Origin: Paenibacillus sp.
Lineage (GTDB): Bacteria > Bacillota > Bacilli > Paenibacillales > Paenibacillaceae
NCBI GenBank assembly: GCA_031254035.1
Contig: JAIRVF010000156.1
Coordinates: 1-64,000 of the forward strand
Length of the DNA stretch: 64,000 bases
Direction of reading: 5' to 3'
In this document: positions 18,688 to 27,985 of the stretch, in pieces
Layout of the letters: every line of letters begins with the position of its first letter
How positions within the stretch are numbered: position 1 is the stretch's first letter
Made by a program: the position numbers and the translations under genes
The notes under the pieces: generated by a model
Database searches by the model: none
The model's input: the letters and a program-made list of their open reading frames with translations, nothing else
What the model was told of the DNA's origin: nothing

Positions 18688-18719
18688 ATAAAAACCCGAA
18701 TCCGTACTTCGGATCGGGT
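18688..18719 (-). terminator. Terminator after the GntR/LacI-type repressor gene
   Basis: On the minus strand ACCCGATCCGA pairs with TCGGATTCGGGT around a short loop and is followed by TTTTTA. It lies a few bases after the repressor stop, so the mannosidase gene downstream probably has its own promoter in the AT-rich 18600-18690 stretch. Confidence 0.8.
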
Positions 18720-18725
18720 GTAGGT

Positions 18726-19856
18726 TCATGAAACTTCGGGGCTGGTGGTACGGTTGACTACCAATTCCGGCGTAAGAATGATTTTTCTGTATTGCGGGGA
18801 TCGGTTTGGATTTTCAAGAATGTCCAGCAGCGTTCGCGCCGCCTGAAAGCCCATCTCCTCCTCATTTTGGTCGATAAACGTAAACACGCTGAATTCCTCA
18901 AGCATTGGGCTCGGATTATCAAACGTAATGATCGAAATATCCTCCGGTACCCGCAGCCCCAACTTGCGAGCCACAGACCAAATATGTACGCCGAGCCTGC
19001 AGTTCAGGGCGATATAAGCGGTGGCCATCTTGTTTTTGATAAAACGGAACAAAGCGTAATCTTCCGTAAACGGCGCATCCTGAATACTGAAATCCGTCAA
19101 AATCAGCGCAGGATTAATCAGCGCACCCTTTTGCTTCATTGCCGCGTTATACCCTTGAATCCGCTCTTCCACCGTCACGGTTGGCATCGGCGTATCCGAG
19201 CAGATCGCAATGTTGCGATGTCCCTGTTCCCACAGATAATCCACCGCAAGAATGGTGCCCTGTAGCGGATCAGACAGCACGACATTGGTCTCGACTCCCG
19301 GAAGATGGCGGTCCAGCAAGACGAACGGATAGTTCTCCATTTTCAGCGCAATAATCTCTTCGTTATATACTTCAGCATCGACCGGGAAAATGATCAAGCC
19401 ATCCACCCTTGAACGCAGCTCTCGGATTGCTTCTTTCTCCAATTCCTTGGAGTTGTAGGTGAACATCACATGAAGTGAATATTTGCTGTTTTTCAGCGCA
19501 TTACGGATTCCCCGTACCATTTGGATAGCGAAAAAATCTTCAATGGACGGAAAGATAAGTCCGATTTGAGGCGTTTGTGAGACATAAACCTCCGACTTAG
19601 CAGCACCACGGCTGTTTCTCATGTAGCTCTCCGGAATGCCTTTGACGTAGCTGCCTCTGCCCGGTATGCGGTATATCCAACCTTCATTCGCCAGATCCGC
19701 AAGTGCGTTCGCTACCGTTATGCGGCTGACCTGAAACTGATCAATCAGTTCCTTTTCGGTTGGAATCCGGTCGTCTTCGTCCAGCTTTCTGGATGAAATC
19801 AATTGCTTGAAGTGGTTTTGAATCTGGATATATAGCGGTTCCCGTTCCTGACCCAT
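18726..19856 (-). CDS. GntR-type DNA-binding domain fused to a LacI-type sugar sensor (AraR-like repressor)
   Basis: Transcriptional regulator. Residues 1-72 form a GntR winged helix (PLYIQIQNHFKQLISSRKL, IPTEKELIDQFQVSRITV, GRGSYVKG). Residues about 88-376 form a periplasmic-binding-protein-like effector domain beginning PQIGLIFPSIEDFF and including LLDRHLPGVETNVV and ISIITFDNPSP. This is the domain order of AraR. Lying directly upstream of the GH38 gene on the same strand, it probably responds to mannose-containing sugars and represses the mannosidase gene and its own gene. The shared AAATGATAT in both upstream regions may mark the operator; this is inference. Confidence 0.88.
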   Translation of the reverse strand: MGQEREPLYIQIQNHFKQLISSRKLDEDDRIPTEKELIDQFQVSRITVANALADLANEGWIYRIPGRGSYVKGIPESYMRNSRGAAKSEVYVSQTPQIGLIFPSIEDFFAIQMVRGIRNALKNSKYSLHVMFTYNSKELEKEAIRELRSRVDGLIIFPVDAEVYNEEIIALKMENYPFVLLDRHLPGVETNVVLSDPLQGTILAVDYLWEQGHRNIAICSDTPMPTVTVEERIQGYNAAMKQKGALINPALILTDFSIQDAPFTEDYALFRFIKNKMATAYIALNCRLGVHIWSVARKLGLRVPEDISIITFDNPSPMLEEFSVFTFIDQNEEEMGFQAARTLLDILENPNRSPQYRKIILTPELVVNRTTSPEVS

Positions 19857-20180
19857 TTAGCTAGTCCTCCAGTGGCTTTATTCCTCGTTTCGATGCCGTT
19901 TTTCTTCCATCTTGGCATGTTTATGTTAGCATTATATCATTTGAGCTATAAGACAAGTCAACGCATTACGGGCGCCTCCTGTCCCACAACTCCCTGGGAT
20001 GAGGTCAAGAAAGGAGTAAAGATTTTTGTATTAATTATAGTATGAACCTTACCTGGGATAAAGTGGGACTCGGGCAAGCAAGTAAAAGGTGATAAATCAG
20101 GATTAAGGCTAGCTTGATTGTAAAGCTATAAGATAAGATGGAGTTGTTACCCAAATTTCATTAGACTAGGAGAATGTAAT
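19857..20180. other. Divergent intergenic region between the repressor and the discoidin-like protein gene
   Basis: No gene seen in these 324 bases. It carries the repressor promoter on the left and presumably that of the plus-strand gene on the right, where an AGGAG ribosome site precedes the ATG at 20181. Confidence 0.5.
19931..19961 (-). promoter_or_regulatory. Candidate promoter of the GntR/LacI-type repressor gene
   Basis: Read on the minus strand, TTGACT (19961-19956) and TATAAT (19936-19931) are spaced by 19 bases, 75 bases before the start codon. The sequence just before the -10 box (CAAATGATAT) recurs in the mannosidase upstream region and could be an operator. Confidence 0.5.
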
Positions 20181-20978
20181 ATGACTCAAATTACTCTCGA
20201 AGTTCAAAACGCAGATGGAAAAGTACAGGCAACAAGCTCGGATCATGGACAAGCCCATTTAGCTTATGAGAGACCCTACGAGCCTGGGGATGAGATTATT
20301 CTAAGAAGCGAAAATAAAAATGTATTTATGGTCATCCAGCTTGATGATGCAATGGGTCCGGCCTTTATTTATCTAACTGGGAATGAGTACCGGTTCATTA
20401 TTCCATTTGGTGAGAAAAAGATATCTTATTCCCCAAAATCATTTATGGGTGAATTGCATGCTCTTACTGCACGTTTAGCTACAGAAGATGAAATAAACAC
20501 TTATAAAAATATGGCGCTAAATGTATACGATCAGCATGAAAACGAAACATGTCATCCGCATGCCTTCGCTAATGTGGAAACTCGTGGGGAATCCGTATTC
20601 GCGGCACGCAATGCGATTAACGGCAATACTTTAAATTCTTCCCACGGAAAGTGGCCATTTGAATCTTGGGGAATTAATCAAAGGGAAGATGCTGAAATCA
20701 CAATAAATTTTGGAAGACTTGTGGAAATTGATAAGGTTGCGTTAACTCTCCGTGCCGACTTCCCACATGATAATTACTGGGAACGGGTTACATTGACCTT
20801 CTCGGACGGCAGCAACCAAACCGCAGAATTGGTAAAAACCCATTTGCCGCAAACGATTCTCCTAGAGCCAAAAAAAGTGGAGTGGGTAACCTTAAAAGAA
20901 CTGATTAAGTCAGACGATCCATCTCCATTCCCTGCTTTGACCCAGATCGAAGTTTTCGGGCGTGAAGCAACGAAGTAA
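20181..20978 (+). CDS. Discoidin/F5-8C-like carbohydrate-binding protein without signal peptide
   Basis: A 265-aa protein of unknown role. The N-terminal half is a beta-rich domain (AYERPYEPGDEIILRSEN, YRFIIPFGEKK). The C-terminal half (about residues 115-262) resembles a galactose-binding/F5-8C sandwich: ARNAINGNTLNSSHGKWPFE, SWGINQREDAEITINFGR, LTLRADFPHDNYWERVTLTF and a closing IEVFG strand. No export signal is visible, so it is either cytoplasmic or released another way. It stands alone between two minus-strand genes; context near the mannosidase suggests a glycan-related role. Confidence 0.7.
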   Translation: MTQITLEVQNADGKVQATSSDHGQAHLAYERPYEPGDEIILRSENKNVFMVIQLDDAMGPAFIYLTGNEYRFIIPFGEKKISYSPKSFMGELHALTARLATEDEINTYKNMALNVYDQHENETCHPHAFANVETRGESVFAARNAINGNTLNSSHGKWPFESWGINQREDAEITINFGRLVEIDKVALTLRADFPHDNYWERVTLTFSDGSNQTAELVKTHLPQTILLEPKKVEWVTLKELIKSDDPSPFPALTQIEVFGREATK

Positions 20979-21060
20979 GGATACTTGTGCGAGATGGTCA
21001 TCCAGCAATAGAAATATGCACGCCTCGCAGCACTCAAACATAATCGAATGCAATTAGAGC

Positions 21061-21096
21061 AAAAAAAGGCCGCCTTCTGTAAAGAATGCGGCCTTG
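21061..21096 (-). terminator. Terminator of the first MATE exporter gene
   Basis: AAGGCCGC and GCGGCCTT form a perfect 8-bp stem followed on the minus strand by a run of seven T, 30 bases after the MATE stop. Confidence 0.85.
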
Positions 21097-21125
21097 CATC
21101 ATATTCTCTCCCACACCATGCTGAT

Positions 21126-22550
21126 TTACTGCACAAGGCTGGTGATCTGTTTCTTTCTCCACGATAACCAATAATACGAATAAACTAAAATCATGCTGAC
21201 GATAAAGGCCGCAGGATACCCGAGCCAAATGCCCTTGATCCCGAGGTTCGTATGATACGAAAGCAAGTATGCGACAGGAACTTCGACACCCCATATGGAT
21301 ATAATGCTGAAAATCATCGGCCACAGCACGACGCCACTGGCGCGCATGGTCGCCGCAACAATTTGCACATGACCGAAAATGAGATAGCTCCACAGCGTAA
21401 TGACGAGTAGTTCATGGGCGATATTCAGCGTTTCCGGACTGGTGATGAACCAGGACAAAATATTTTTCGAGAAAATATAGATCGGAATCATCAGCGTTAC
21501 ACCGATAATATAATTCAGCACGATGCCCGCACGGATAACCTCCTTCAAACGACCGTGTTGTTTCGCCCCGATGGACTGCGCCGCAAGGACGGACACCGTC
21601 ATCCCGAGACTGATCGCCGGCATTTGCACATAACTCACGACCTGGTTAACCGATCCGTATGCAGCGGTTGCGCCCGACCCAAAGCGATTGACGAACACGA
21701 TCACCGCAATTTCGGACAGGGATACGAGAATCATGCTGACACTGGACGGTATGCCCAAACGAAGCAGCAGTTTCAGCATCTCCCTGTTCATACCCAGATG
21801 CTTACGCACCGACGCGTCAAGACGAAGCGGGCTTTTCCTCCAATGCGTATACCAAAGCAGCAGGACAAACGTAATGACGGTGGAAATCAAGTTCGCATAC
21901 GCCGCACCGTAAATACCGCATTTCGGCAACCCAAGCCATCCGAAGATGAGTGCAGGTAGGAACGCCAGGTTCAGTCCTGTGCTGACAATGAGCGAATAAA
22001 AAGGTGTCTTGGAATCTCCAGTCCCCCGCATAAACGTGGTATATACCATGTACAAAAACATAACTGGCAAGCTCCAAAACATAATGCGCGCATAATGGAT
22101 CGTGACATCCATAATATTAGCCGGCGTCCCGACCAGACGTAAAATATCCTCAGTAAAAATGCCGCCAATCACGGCAAGGACAATCCCCAGCAGGAAAGTA
22201 AAAGTCAGCGTCGTGCCGACGATCGATTTCAGCTTCTCCATATTCCCCGCACCGTAAGCCTGACCGATCAGGATGGCACTGCCTGAACCGATCCCGATCA
22301 CAAATGAGACGAGCAGGAAAAATAGTGGGAAAAAGGCTGATAAGGCCGCAAGCGCGTCCACCCCGATCCAGCGTCCTACAACAATCGAGCCGGCCAGCTG
22401 GCCAACGGATTGCAGGGCGTTACTGAGAATGAGCGGAATCAGGAATGCAATCATAGCTCGATATACACCGGGCTGCGCTTGAGGATTTAGTTGCGTCGCG
22501 TGCCTTCGAAGACCATCCGCATTCCCAGCGGTCTGTTGTGAAGAATCCAT
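21126..22550 (-). CDS. MATE-family multidrug/sodium antiporter
   Basis: Twelve-span membrane exporter of the NorM/DinF-like MATE family, which expels cationic compounds using a sodium or proton gradient. Family features include IPLILSNALQSVGQLAGSIV, the VGRWIGVDALAALSAFFPLF block, GIGSGSAILIGQAYGAGN, and the second-half equivalent SVLAAQSIGAK. The start at 22550 is chosen for GGGGGAGGTG 7 bases ahead, giving 475 aa; the longer frame from 22577 would place codons inside the ribosome site. No regulator adjoins. Substrate not predictable. Confidence 0.9.
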   Translation of the reverse strand: MDSSQQTAGNADGLRRHATQLNPQAQPGVYRAMIAFLIPLILSNALQSVGQLAGSIVVGRWIGVDALAALSAFFPLFFLLVSFVIGIGSGSAILIGQAYGAGNMEKLKSIVGTTLTFTFLLGIVLAVIGGIFTEDILRLVGTPANIMDVTIHYARIMFWSLPVMFLYMVYTTFMRGTGDSKTPFYSLIVSTGLNLAFLPALIFGWLGLPKCGIYGAAYANLISTVITFVLLLWYTHWRKSPLRLDASVRKHLGMNREMLKLLLRLGIPSSVSMILVSLSEIAVIVFVNRFGSGATAAYGSVNQVVSYVQMPAISLGMTVSVLAAQSIGAKQHGRLKEVIRAGIVLNYIIGVTLMIPIYIFSKNILSWFITSPETLNIAHELLVITLWSYLIFGHVQIVAATMRASGVVLWPMIFSIISIWGVEVPVAYLLSYHTNLGIKGIWLGYPAAFIVSMILVYSYYWLSWRKKQITSLVQ

Positions 22551-22719
22551 ATGAAAACACCTCCCCCTTTTAAACAAATAATTCTTTATATGTTTAAAAT
22601 TTACTTAGACATTATATTTTATTGTTTATAATTTTTCAATATGGAAGCTGTGATTTTATTTTTTAAATTTTCCTTTACCAATGAGTGCCCGACATGCCCC
22701 TTTTCGGCTCATTTGACGA

Positions 22720-22759
22720 AAAAAAAGAGTGCCTCTCCGTTATATGGAAGGGACACTCT
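22720..22759 (-). terminator. Terminator of the GAP1-type gene
   Basis: AGAGTG and CACTCT with a continuing paired CCTTCC/GGAGAG section form a stem followed on the minus strand by seven T. It lies about 30 bases after the stop codon of the large GTPase-associated protein. Confidence 0.8.
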
Positions 22760-22787
22760 GTTGTTTACCTTTGTATATGAAGCTGCA

Positions 22788-25700
22788 TTACTTTTTGCCT
22801 TTTCCTTGTGTACCGCTTTGGTCATTGCCTTGCTTCTGTGTACCGCTTTGGTCATTGCCTTGCGTCTGCGTACCACTCTGGGAACCGTTATCCACGCCGT
22901 CTCCCGTAGTATTTTGCGTGTTGTCCGCTGGTACCGTTTGACCCAACTGATCCTCCGGTATAATCACATAGGACACGCCGTCCACCAGTACCTCGGCGAC
23001 CTTGTTTAGATCCAGCTTCTTGCTGAGCTTAAGTTTGACTGAGCTGGTATAGGCATCTTTGCCGCCAAGATCCGCATCCGCACCATTCATGTTGTTGCCG
23101 TTTGTTTCGGAGGTTCCAGTGTTTCCTGCCGTCCCCGTCGCATCCTGCCCAGTACCCACAGAAGTACTGTCATTTGTGCCACTAGTCTCTCCAGAGGTAC
23201 CCGTTGTACCAGAGCTGTCTGTTGTTCCCTCCGTGGTACCGCTACCGTCTAGTCCGGCCGTTCCTGTACTGTCAGCCGAACCCGTTCCGGAATTCTGCAC
23301 AGGATCAGCTGCGCATACTCTCTCGAAATTAGGTGTAAGAGTCTCTGAAATGATACTGTCGTCTTTACCCACAACCGTCACCTCGCCCGCCTTAAAATCG
23401 CGGCAAGATGCAGGCTGCTTAAAGTTGAATATGAGCTGGGTAACCCGTGTTTTGTCCGCATTTTTGATCGTCTTGGATGTCAGGACAGGTATTTCCTTTA
23501 CAACTTCTTTCTCCTCTTCCGGCTTATCCGGCTGTTCTTTTTCCGTTGCTGGCGTTTCAGTCTGGGCATTCGCCGACTTATCCGGTTCCTTTTCGAAACC
23601 CCCGTTAGCCTGAATGATGATCAGCATCCCTCCGATGACAACAATCATCAGCGCCAACACGGCTCCAAGTCGCATTACCTTCGGATTCCCGCGCAAATAC
23701 TTCATCAGCGGCGAGGCTAGCTCGCTTTTCACTTTGGCATAAACCGGCTTCAGGACGGGAGCGGCTGAGTCGAAGTATTTACGAACATTCTCTTTATTTT
23801 TGAATGCGGCCGGATCATATGTTTTAAAATAATTTACGATGGCTGTCGCGTAAGCCGGAACGAGGCCGCGCGGACGTACAAACGCAGGCTCCTCTGCCGA
23901 CCATTGAATGAATTCGTACACCGTTTCCGGATGCGGGGCATGCTTCTGCAGGAATTCCATCAGCCCATTGTAATCCACTGCTTCGGTATTCACGTCATAG
24001 CAAAAAGCTAGTGTAAGACTCCCGAAGCGGGATGGCCCCACTTCCGTGCGCAGCCAATTCTGCCCCAGCTTCTGCACCTCATCCCGTTCCTCTGGAGAAA
24101 GCCCCCTTAACAGCGAGGGTTCAGGTTGCGGATTCGAGAACCATTGGTACGCCGCGAGCATTACCTCACCTTTGGAACGTGTGCGCGTATCAAACCTGGA
24201 CACCCAGGAACGAAACTCCTTCGGATTATTAAGAAACCCGATTTGCAAAAGCTGATCCTTCGTAATCTTGTCCAACTGGACATCCTTCAAAAGAAATAAA
24301 TTTGCCGCGTACAGCAGCCTGTCCACGAAAAACGAACCGTCTTCCACCAGTGCGAAGCCATGCTGCGGGTCTTGATCCAGTTCATCCAGCTGATCTAGCA
24401 CTTGATTCACCGCTTTAACTGGTTCAGCTTCCTTACGGAGCTTGTCCATCAGCTGCGTTTCGGCGATCTGAGTGAAAAAGCTATTGTCCAAGACAATAGG
24501 GTGCGTAATCGCCCAGTAATGAAGGAGAACTACGACATCACGCGCTTTTGCCGCTTTTTTCAGCCGGTTCTCGATATACGGATTAAACAGCAGCTTTGGC
24601 AAACCTGGGCTGGCCAATACTTTCCCAAAAAAGGCATGGCTAAGTTCAGAATCGCTTTCGATCATGACATAGATGGCAGACAGCGCATCCTTGCGGTTCT
24701 GGGAAATCGCGTTGTTCAAGGCCCGGATAAAATACTCGACAATTTTCCGCTCGCTGTGCTTCTTATCAATCCGGTAAAAATCCTTGATGCATTCCATAAC
24801 TTCATTCTCCGGAACTTCTCCTTGTTTAACACGGTCAAATTCCAGATCAAAGCTCGCCAAAAACAGATCATTCAGGCTTATCTTGGCAGGCAGGGCATCG
24901 GGTGGAGACAAATAATCCAACATACTGCGGAGAACAATTGGTTTGCCCTGCTCATACAGCTCGAAGTTGCCTTCCTCCATCTGAAAAAGAACGGCAAGCT
25001 CGTGGTAACTGGCAATCGCGATCTGCCTGATCGGCTCCATGTCCTTAAGCATCCGTGCAGCAAACTCATAAAAGCGCTCCGCCCGCTCCAGATCTCCTAA
25101 GTTGTTCCAAGCAAAATCCAGATAGGGCTGATCGCTCCAATCTAGATCGGTATTCAATACCCGCCCTGATACCATCTCGAACAGAAAATCCTTCTCGATG
25201 TTGCGATCATTCAGGCGCAGGCTCCCCTTTTCAACAAACATCATCTGTATGCCTTTTTTGCTCTGCGGCTCATTTGCATAGGTCAAGAATCCGAGCTGTC
25301 TGCGGATGCCGTAAGGAAGGCTGGAAAACAGCAGTGCAAGCAGAAGCTTGGCCTTTTCAGACAACTGCTCGATTTCAACATCCAGTGCGATATACACCTT
25401 TTTCTTGCCAGCTACCGATGCCATCGCCGCAAACAAAAGCTGCTTGAACACCTGTTCGTCGATCTTCAGTTCCTGTAGCAGGCTGAGGGCCTCCTCACGA
25501 GACAGATGCCCGGAGTGTTCTTTGGCAGGGATCGATGGCAGTACCGGTAGATCCATCCCTAGCTCGATATCATAATGTTCAGCGAAGGATGCGTTCAACC
25601 AAGTATGATAATCCGTTTCCGGAGAGTCCTTGAATTCAGCTGGAATGACGTAATTATGTGTAAAAAAGGCGCTCCGCAGACCCGTAAAGTCCGCCGGTTG

Positions 25701-25964
25701 ATATATACTCCGGCCTATAATCGTTTCGCCGGTTTCCATATGAACTACATGCAGGGCATCCGGGTACTCCTGCCCTTCTTTCTCCGTACGTGCCAGAAGC
25801 TCCGCTGGAGCGTCATACTGGCAAAACGGATGGAGCACTTTTTTGATGTAGTTTTGATCCAGTCCCTGTGAGCGGGCAATCGTGTCGAAGCCCTCTGTCG
25901 AACGGAAAATACCACGCCGCTCACGCGTATACATTTGCTGCTGGACCGCGTTCGGGGTTAACAT
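22788..25964 (-). CDS. GTPase-associated protein (GAP1-type N-terminus) with one membrane span and low-complexity exported tail
   Basis: 1058-aa partner of the GTPase encoded just upstream. The N-terminus (QQQMYTRERRGIFRSTEGFD, LHPFCQYDAP, FTGLRSAFFTHNYVIP) looks like the GAP1-N domain named for proteins encoded next to such GTPases. The middle 500 residues are helical. A single span (LGAVLALMIVVIGGMLIII, about residues 760-780) separates the cytoplasmic part from a tail that includes an acidic stretch, a small beta unit, a Ser/Thr/Gly-rich section (about 890-980) and a final region with repeated NDQSGTQ. Start and GTPase stop overlap as TAATG, so the pair is translationally coupled. Function is inferred as a membrane effector or scaffold for the GTPase. 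Confidence 0.75.
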   Translation of the reverse strand: MLTPNAVQQQMYTRERRGIFRSTEGFDTIARSQGLDQNYIKKVLHPFCQYDAPAELLARTEKEGQEYPDALHVVHMETGETIIGRSIYQPADFTGLRSAFFTHNYVIPAEFKDSPETDYHTWLNASFAEHYDIELGMDLPVLPSIPAKEHSGHLSREEALSLLQELKIDEQVFKQLLFAAMASVAGKKKVYIALDVEIEQLSEKAKLLLALLFSSLPYGIRRQLGFLTYANEPQSKKGIQMMFVEKGSLRLNDRNIEKDFLFEMVSGRVLNTDLDWSDQPYLDFAWNNLGDLERAERFYEFAARMLKDMEPIRQIAIASYHELAVLFQMEEGNFELYEQGKPIVLRSMLDYLSPPDALPAKISLNDLFLASFDLEFDRVKQGEVPENEVMECIKDFYRIDKKHSERKIVEYFIRALNNAISQNRKDALSAIYVMIESDSELSHAFFGKVLASPGLPKLLFNPYIENRLKKAAKARDVVVLLHYWAITHPIVLDNSFFTQIAETQLMDKLRKEAEPVKAVNQVLDQLDELDQDPQHGFALVEDGSFFVDRLLYAANLFLLKDVQLDKITKDQLLQIGFLNNPKEFRSWVSRFDTRTRSKGEVMLAAYQWFSNPQPEPSLLRGLSPEERDEVQKLGQNWLRTEVGPSRFGSLTLAFCYDVNTEAVDYNGLMEFLQKHAPHPETVYEFIQWSAEEPAFVRPRGLVPAYATAIVNYFKTYDPAAFKNKENVRKYFDSAAPVLKPVYAKVKSELASPLMKYLRGNPKVMRLGAVLALMIVVIGGMLIIIQANGGFEKEPDKSANAQTETPATEKEQPDKPEEEKEVVKEIPVLTSKTIKNADKTRVTQLIFNFKQPASCRDFKAGEVTVVGKDDSIISETLTPNFERVCAADPVQNSGTGSADSTGTAGLDGSGTTEGTTDSSGTTGTSGETSGTNDSTSVGTGQDATGTAGNTGTSETNGNNMNGADADLGGKDAYTSSVKLKLSKKLDLNKVAEVLVDGVSYVIIPEDQLGQTVPADNTQNTTGDGVDNGSQSGTQTQGNDQSGTQKQGNDQSGTQGKGKK
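22796..22885. repeat. Tandem coding repeat at the 3' end of the GAP1-type gene
   Basis: A unit of about 30 bases encoding roughly NDQSGTQKQG is repeated two to three times with few differences. It is typical of slippage-prone coding repeats and lengthens the hydrophilic tail. Confidence 0.75.
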
Positions 25965-27226
25965 TATGCCTCGTCTCTCCCCTCAATGTACTTCAATTTA
26001 TACATCAGCCAAATGAACGGCTCATCCACACGAATTGGACTGACAACAGACTGCATTTTCTGGTGTACAGGGTTGCTGCCAAGTGCGGATACCGCAAAAT
26101 AGGCCGTATTGGAAAAATAAACATCCATCGTGCCTTTAAAAGGACGATCCACCTTTTCGATGAAGCGACGGATTTCGCCGTCGATATTTTCAAACTCCGC
26201 TTTATCAAGCACCTTGCGGTGAACCATATTGTTAAATACGTTGCTGTTCGACTTGATGTATTCGCCATCCTCATCCTTCAGGGAATGAAGCATGTCGCTT
26301 TTGGTCAGCACCACAGCGGTGGGAATATCCGTTTTCCCCTTGTCCTCATATGCGATAAAATCGCCGAACATCGTCAGCACCACATCTCGCGGTTCGTCAT
26401 ACTGCGACACCCATTCGCCCGGTTCATCTCCCATTTGGATACGAATTTTATCACGGATCGAACGGATTTGCAGCGGATCAACCATAAACAGAATGCCTGC
26501 GGAATTTTTAATATGCTGGCCATGCAGGCCAAGATAATCCTCATCAACCATACCTTCCCCGGCAACATCAAAAAACACCAGCGTCAGCGGCGGTTTGGTT
26601 TCATCCTTGAACACGAATTGGAAAATAAATGGCTCCTGCATCTTTTCCTTCTGTGTTGAAGCGAGCAGATCACCACGCTCGAAGAGCGGCTCTTCGTACA
26701 TCGTCCGGAATCTGCGGCTGATCTCCGCATTCAGCGGCATGCAGGCCGCATTGAAATGCTCCGCCGTTGAATGCTGAAGCGTATGGATCAGCGAAGTCAT
26801 ATATACCGACTTGCCCACCTGGGAGGCACCGACGATGGAAATGATATTGCTTGGCACCTTGCCGGATGTGACCGGCAGCTCATTATGGCATCGCGGGCAC
26901 AAACGGTGACGCGTCATTACGCCGTAACGGTCATTCAGACCAAGCAGCACATGATCGGAGTAGATATGATGCTCCACAGGAATATCACCCGGACGCAAAA
27001 TCGCTTCCATGTCATACACCGAATCCAGGCCAAAGCGCTCGCGATAGCGGTTCAGCACTTCGTCTTCCTGGAGCGCGTAATCTTCATCGTCTTCACGGCT
27101 GTGAGCCGCACGAAAGACGACCTCATCCGGTGCAAACTTGCTGAAGCAGTAAGGACACACAATATCATAGAAAAGCGGTCTTGGCTCGACCATCGGTTTC
27201 TTTTTGAATATATCGAAAATGCCCAT
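25964..27226 (-). CDS. Zinc-ribbon P-loop GTPase (TRAFAC double-GTPase-like), partner of the GAP1-type protein
   Basis: Cytoplasmic GTPase of 420 aa. A split zinc ribbon (CPYC at residues 24-27, CPRC at 110-113) precedes the Walker A loop GASQVGKS (133-140). The Walker B/G3 strand is LVFFDVAGEG and the base-specificity motif is LTKSD near 305. The G3 element has DVAGEG rather than the classical DxxG with Gln, as in GTPases with unusual hydrolysis. The start at 27226 is preferred over an open frame from 27265 because the protein begins cleanly as MGIFDIFKKK and GGGGGAAG lies upstream. It is coupled to the GAP1-type gene by a TAATG overlap. The long upstream region is filled with repeats. Confidence 0.82.
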   Translation of the reverse strand: MGIFDIFKKKPMVEPRPLFYDIVCPYCFSKFAPDEVVFRAAHSREDDEDYALQEDEVLNRYRERFGLDSVYDMEAILRPGDIPVEHHIYSDHVLLGLNDRYGVMTRHRLCPRCHNELPVTSGKVPSNIISIVGASQVGKSVYMTSLIHTLQHSTAEHFNAACMPLNAEISRRFRTMYEEPLFERGDLLASTQKEKMQEPFIFQFVFKDETKPPLTLVFFDVAGEGMVDEDYLGLHGQHIKNSAGILFMVDPLQIRSIRDKIRIQMGDEPGEWVSQYDEPRDVVLTMFGDFIAYEDKGKTDIPTAVVLTKSDMLHSLKDEDGEYIKSNSNVFNNMVHRKVLDKAEFENIDGEIRRFIEKVDRPFKGTMDVYFSNTAYFAVSALGSNPVHQKMQSVVSPIRVDEPFIWLMYKLKYIEGRDEA

Positions 27227-27372
27227 TGGTTTCTTTCTTCCCCCTTTAGCTCGTGGGTTATGCATAATGGACGCTACGGTTACGGATCGTTCTTTCTGCG
27301 GATTGACCGTTACGTTGACGGATCATTCTTCCGATCGCTGTTGTCTCCAGATTTATATGAATCAATTTTTAT

Positions 27373-27610
27373 GGCTCAATACTGAAATTAGTTCTTAACA
27401 TTATGCGGGGTGGACGCTACAGTTACGGATCGTTCTTCCGATCGCTGTTGTCCCCAAATTTCTTGAATATAACCTTTTACAAAGGTAGAAATTCAGGGAC
27501 AGCGTATGCTTCCGATGCCAGTTTTTCTTCGAAAAGCTCTCAGGCGAACGCTACCGCTTCTTCAGAACGATTCCGTCCCCTTCGCTACTTTCGCTTTTTA
27601 TCAAGCACTA
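27373..27610. repeat. Dispersed repeat family C, main copy 1
   Basis: About 230 bases closely matching 36648-36878. Shared landmarks in order: GCTCAA..TGAAATT, GCTACAGTTACGGATCGTTC, CCGATCGCTGTTGTC, CCAAATTTCTTG, then GAAATTC..GGGACAGC, which can pair back to the preceding arm, TATGCTTCCGATGC, CGCTTCTTCAGAACGATTCC and GTCCCCTTCGCT. A shorter unit precedes it (27268-27360) and another follows (27650-27745). Confidence 0.75.
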
Positions 27611-27649
27611 ATCATAATGTTGAGCTCATTTTTATAATGTATAAATCTT

Positions 27650-27745
27650 TCGACAAAGCCTATGCTTCCGATGCTAGCTTTCCTTCGGAAAGCTTTTAGG
27701 CGACCGCTGCCGCTTCTTCAGAACGATTCCGTCCCCTACGCTTCC
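27650..27745. repeat. Dispersed repeat family C, partial copy
   Basis: Right half of the family C unit only: TATGCTTCCGATGCTAGCTT, TTCGGAAAGCTTTTAGGCGA, CGCTGCCGCTTCTTCAGAAC and GATTCCGTCCCC. It stands directly behind main copy 1. Confidence 0.7.
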
Positions 27746-27985
27746 TATGCATTTGTTTATATAATAATTCCAAAACGAGGTCTTCTAATAGACCCGTTGA
27801 AAAAATAATCCGGCCTGTTCATGGATGAACCCATCAGCCGCTATTTAATGAATCGGATTATATACGATTCTTCCTACTAATTATACTCCGAAAAAGGGGC
27901 AAAACTCTCGCATAAATCATTAAACTCTATTTAGAAGCAACCAAACCGACTAAATTTACCCTTCAAAGCTGCCGCTAATCGGTCG

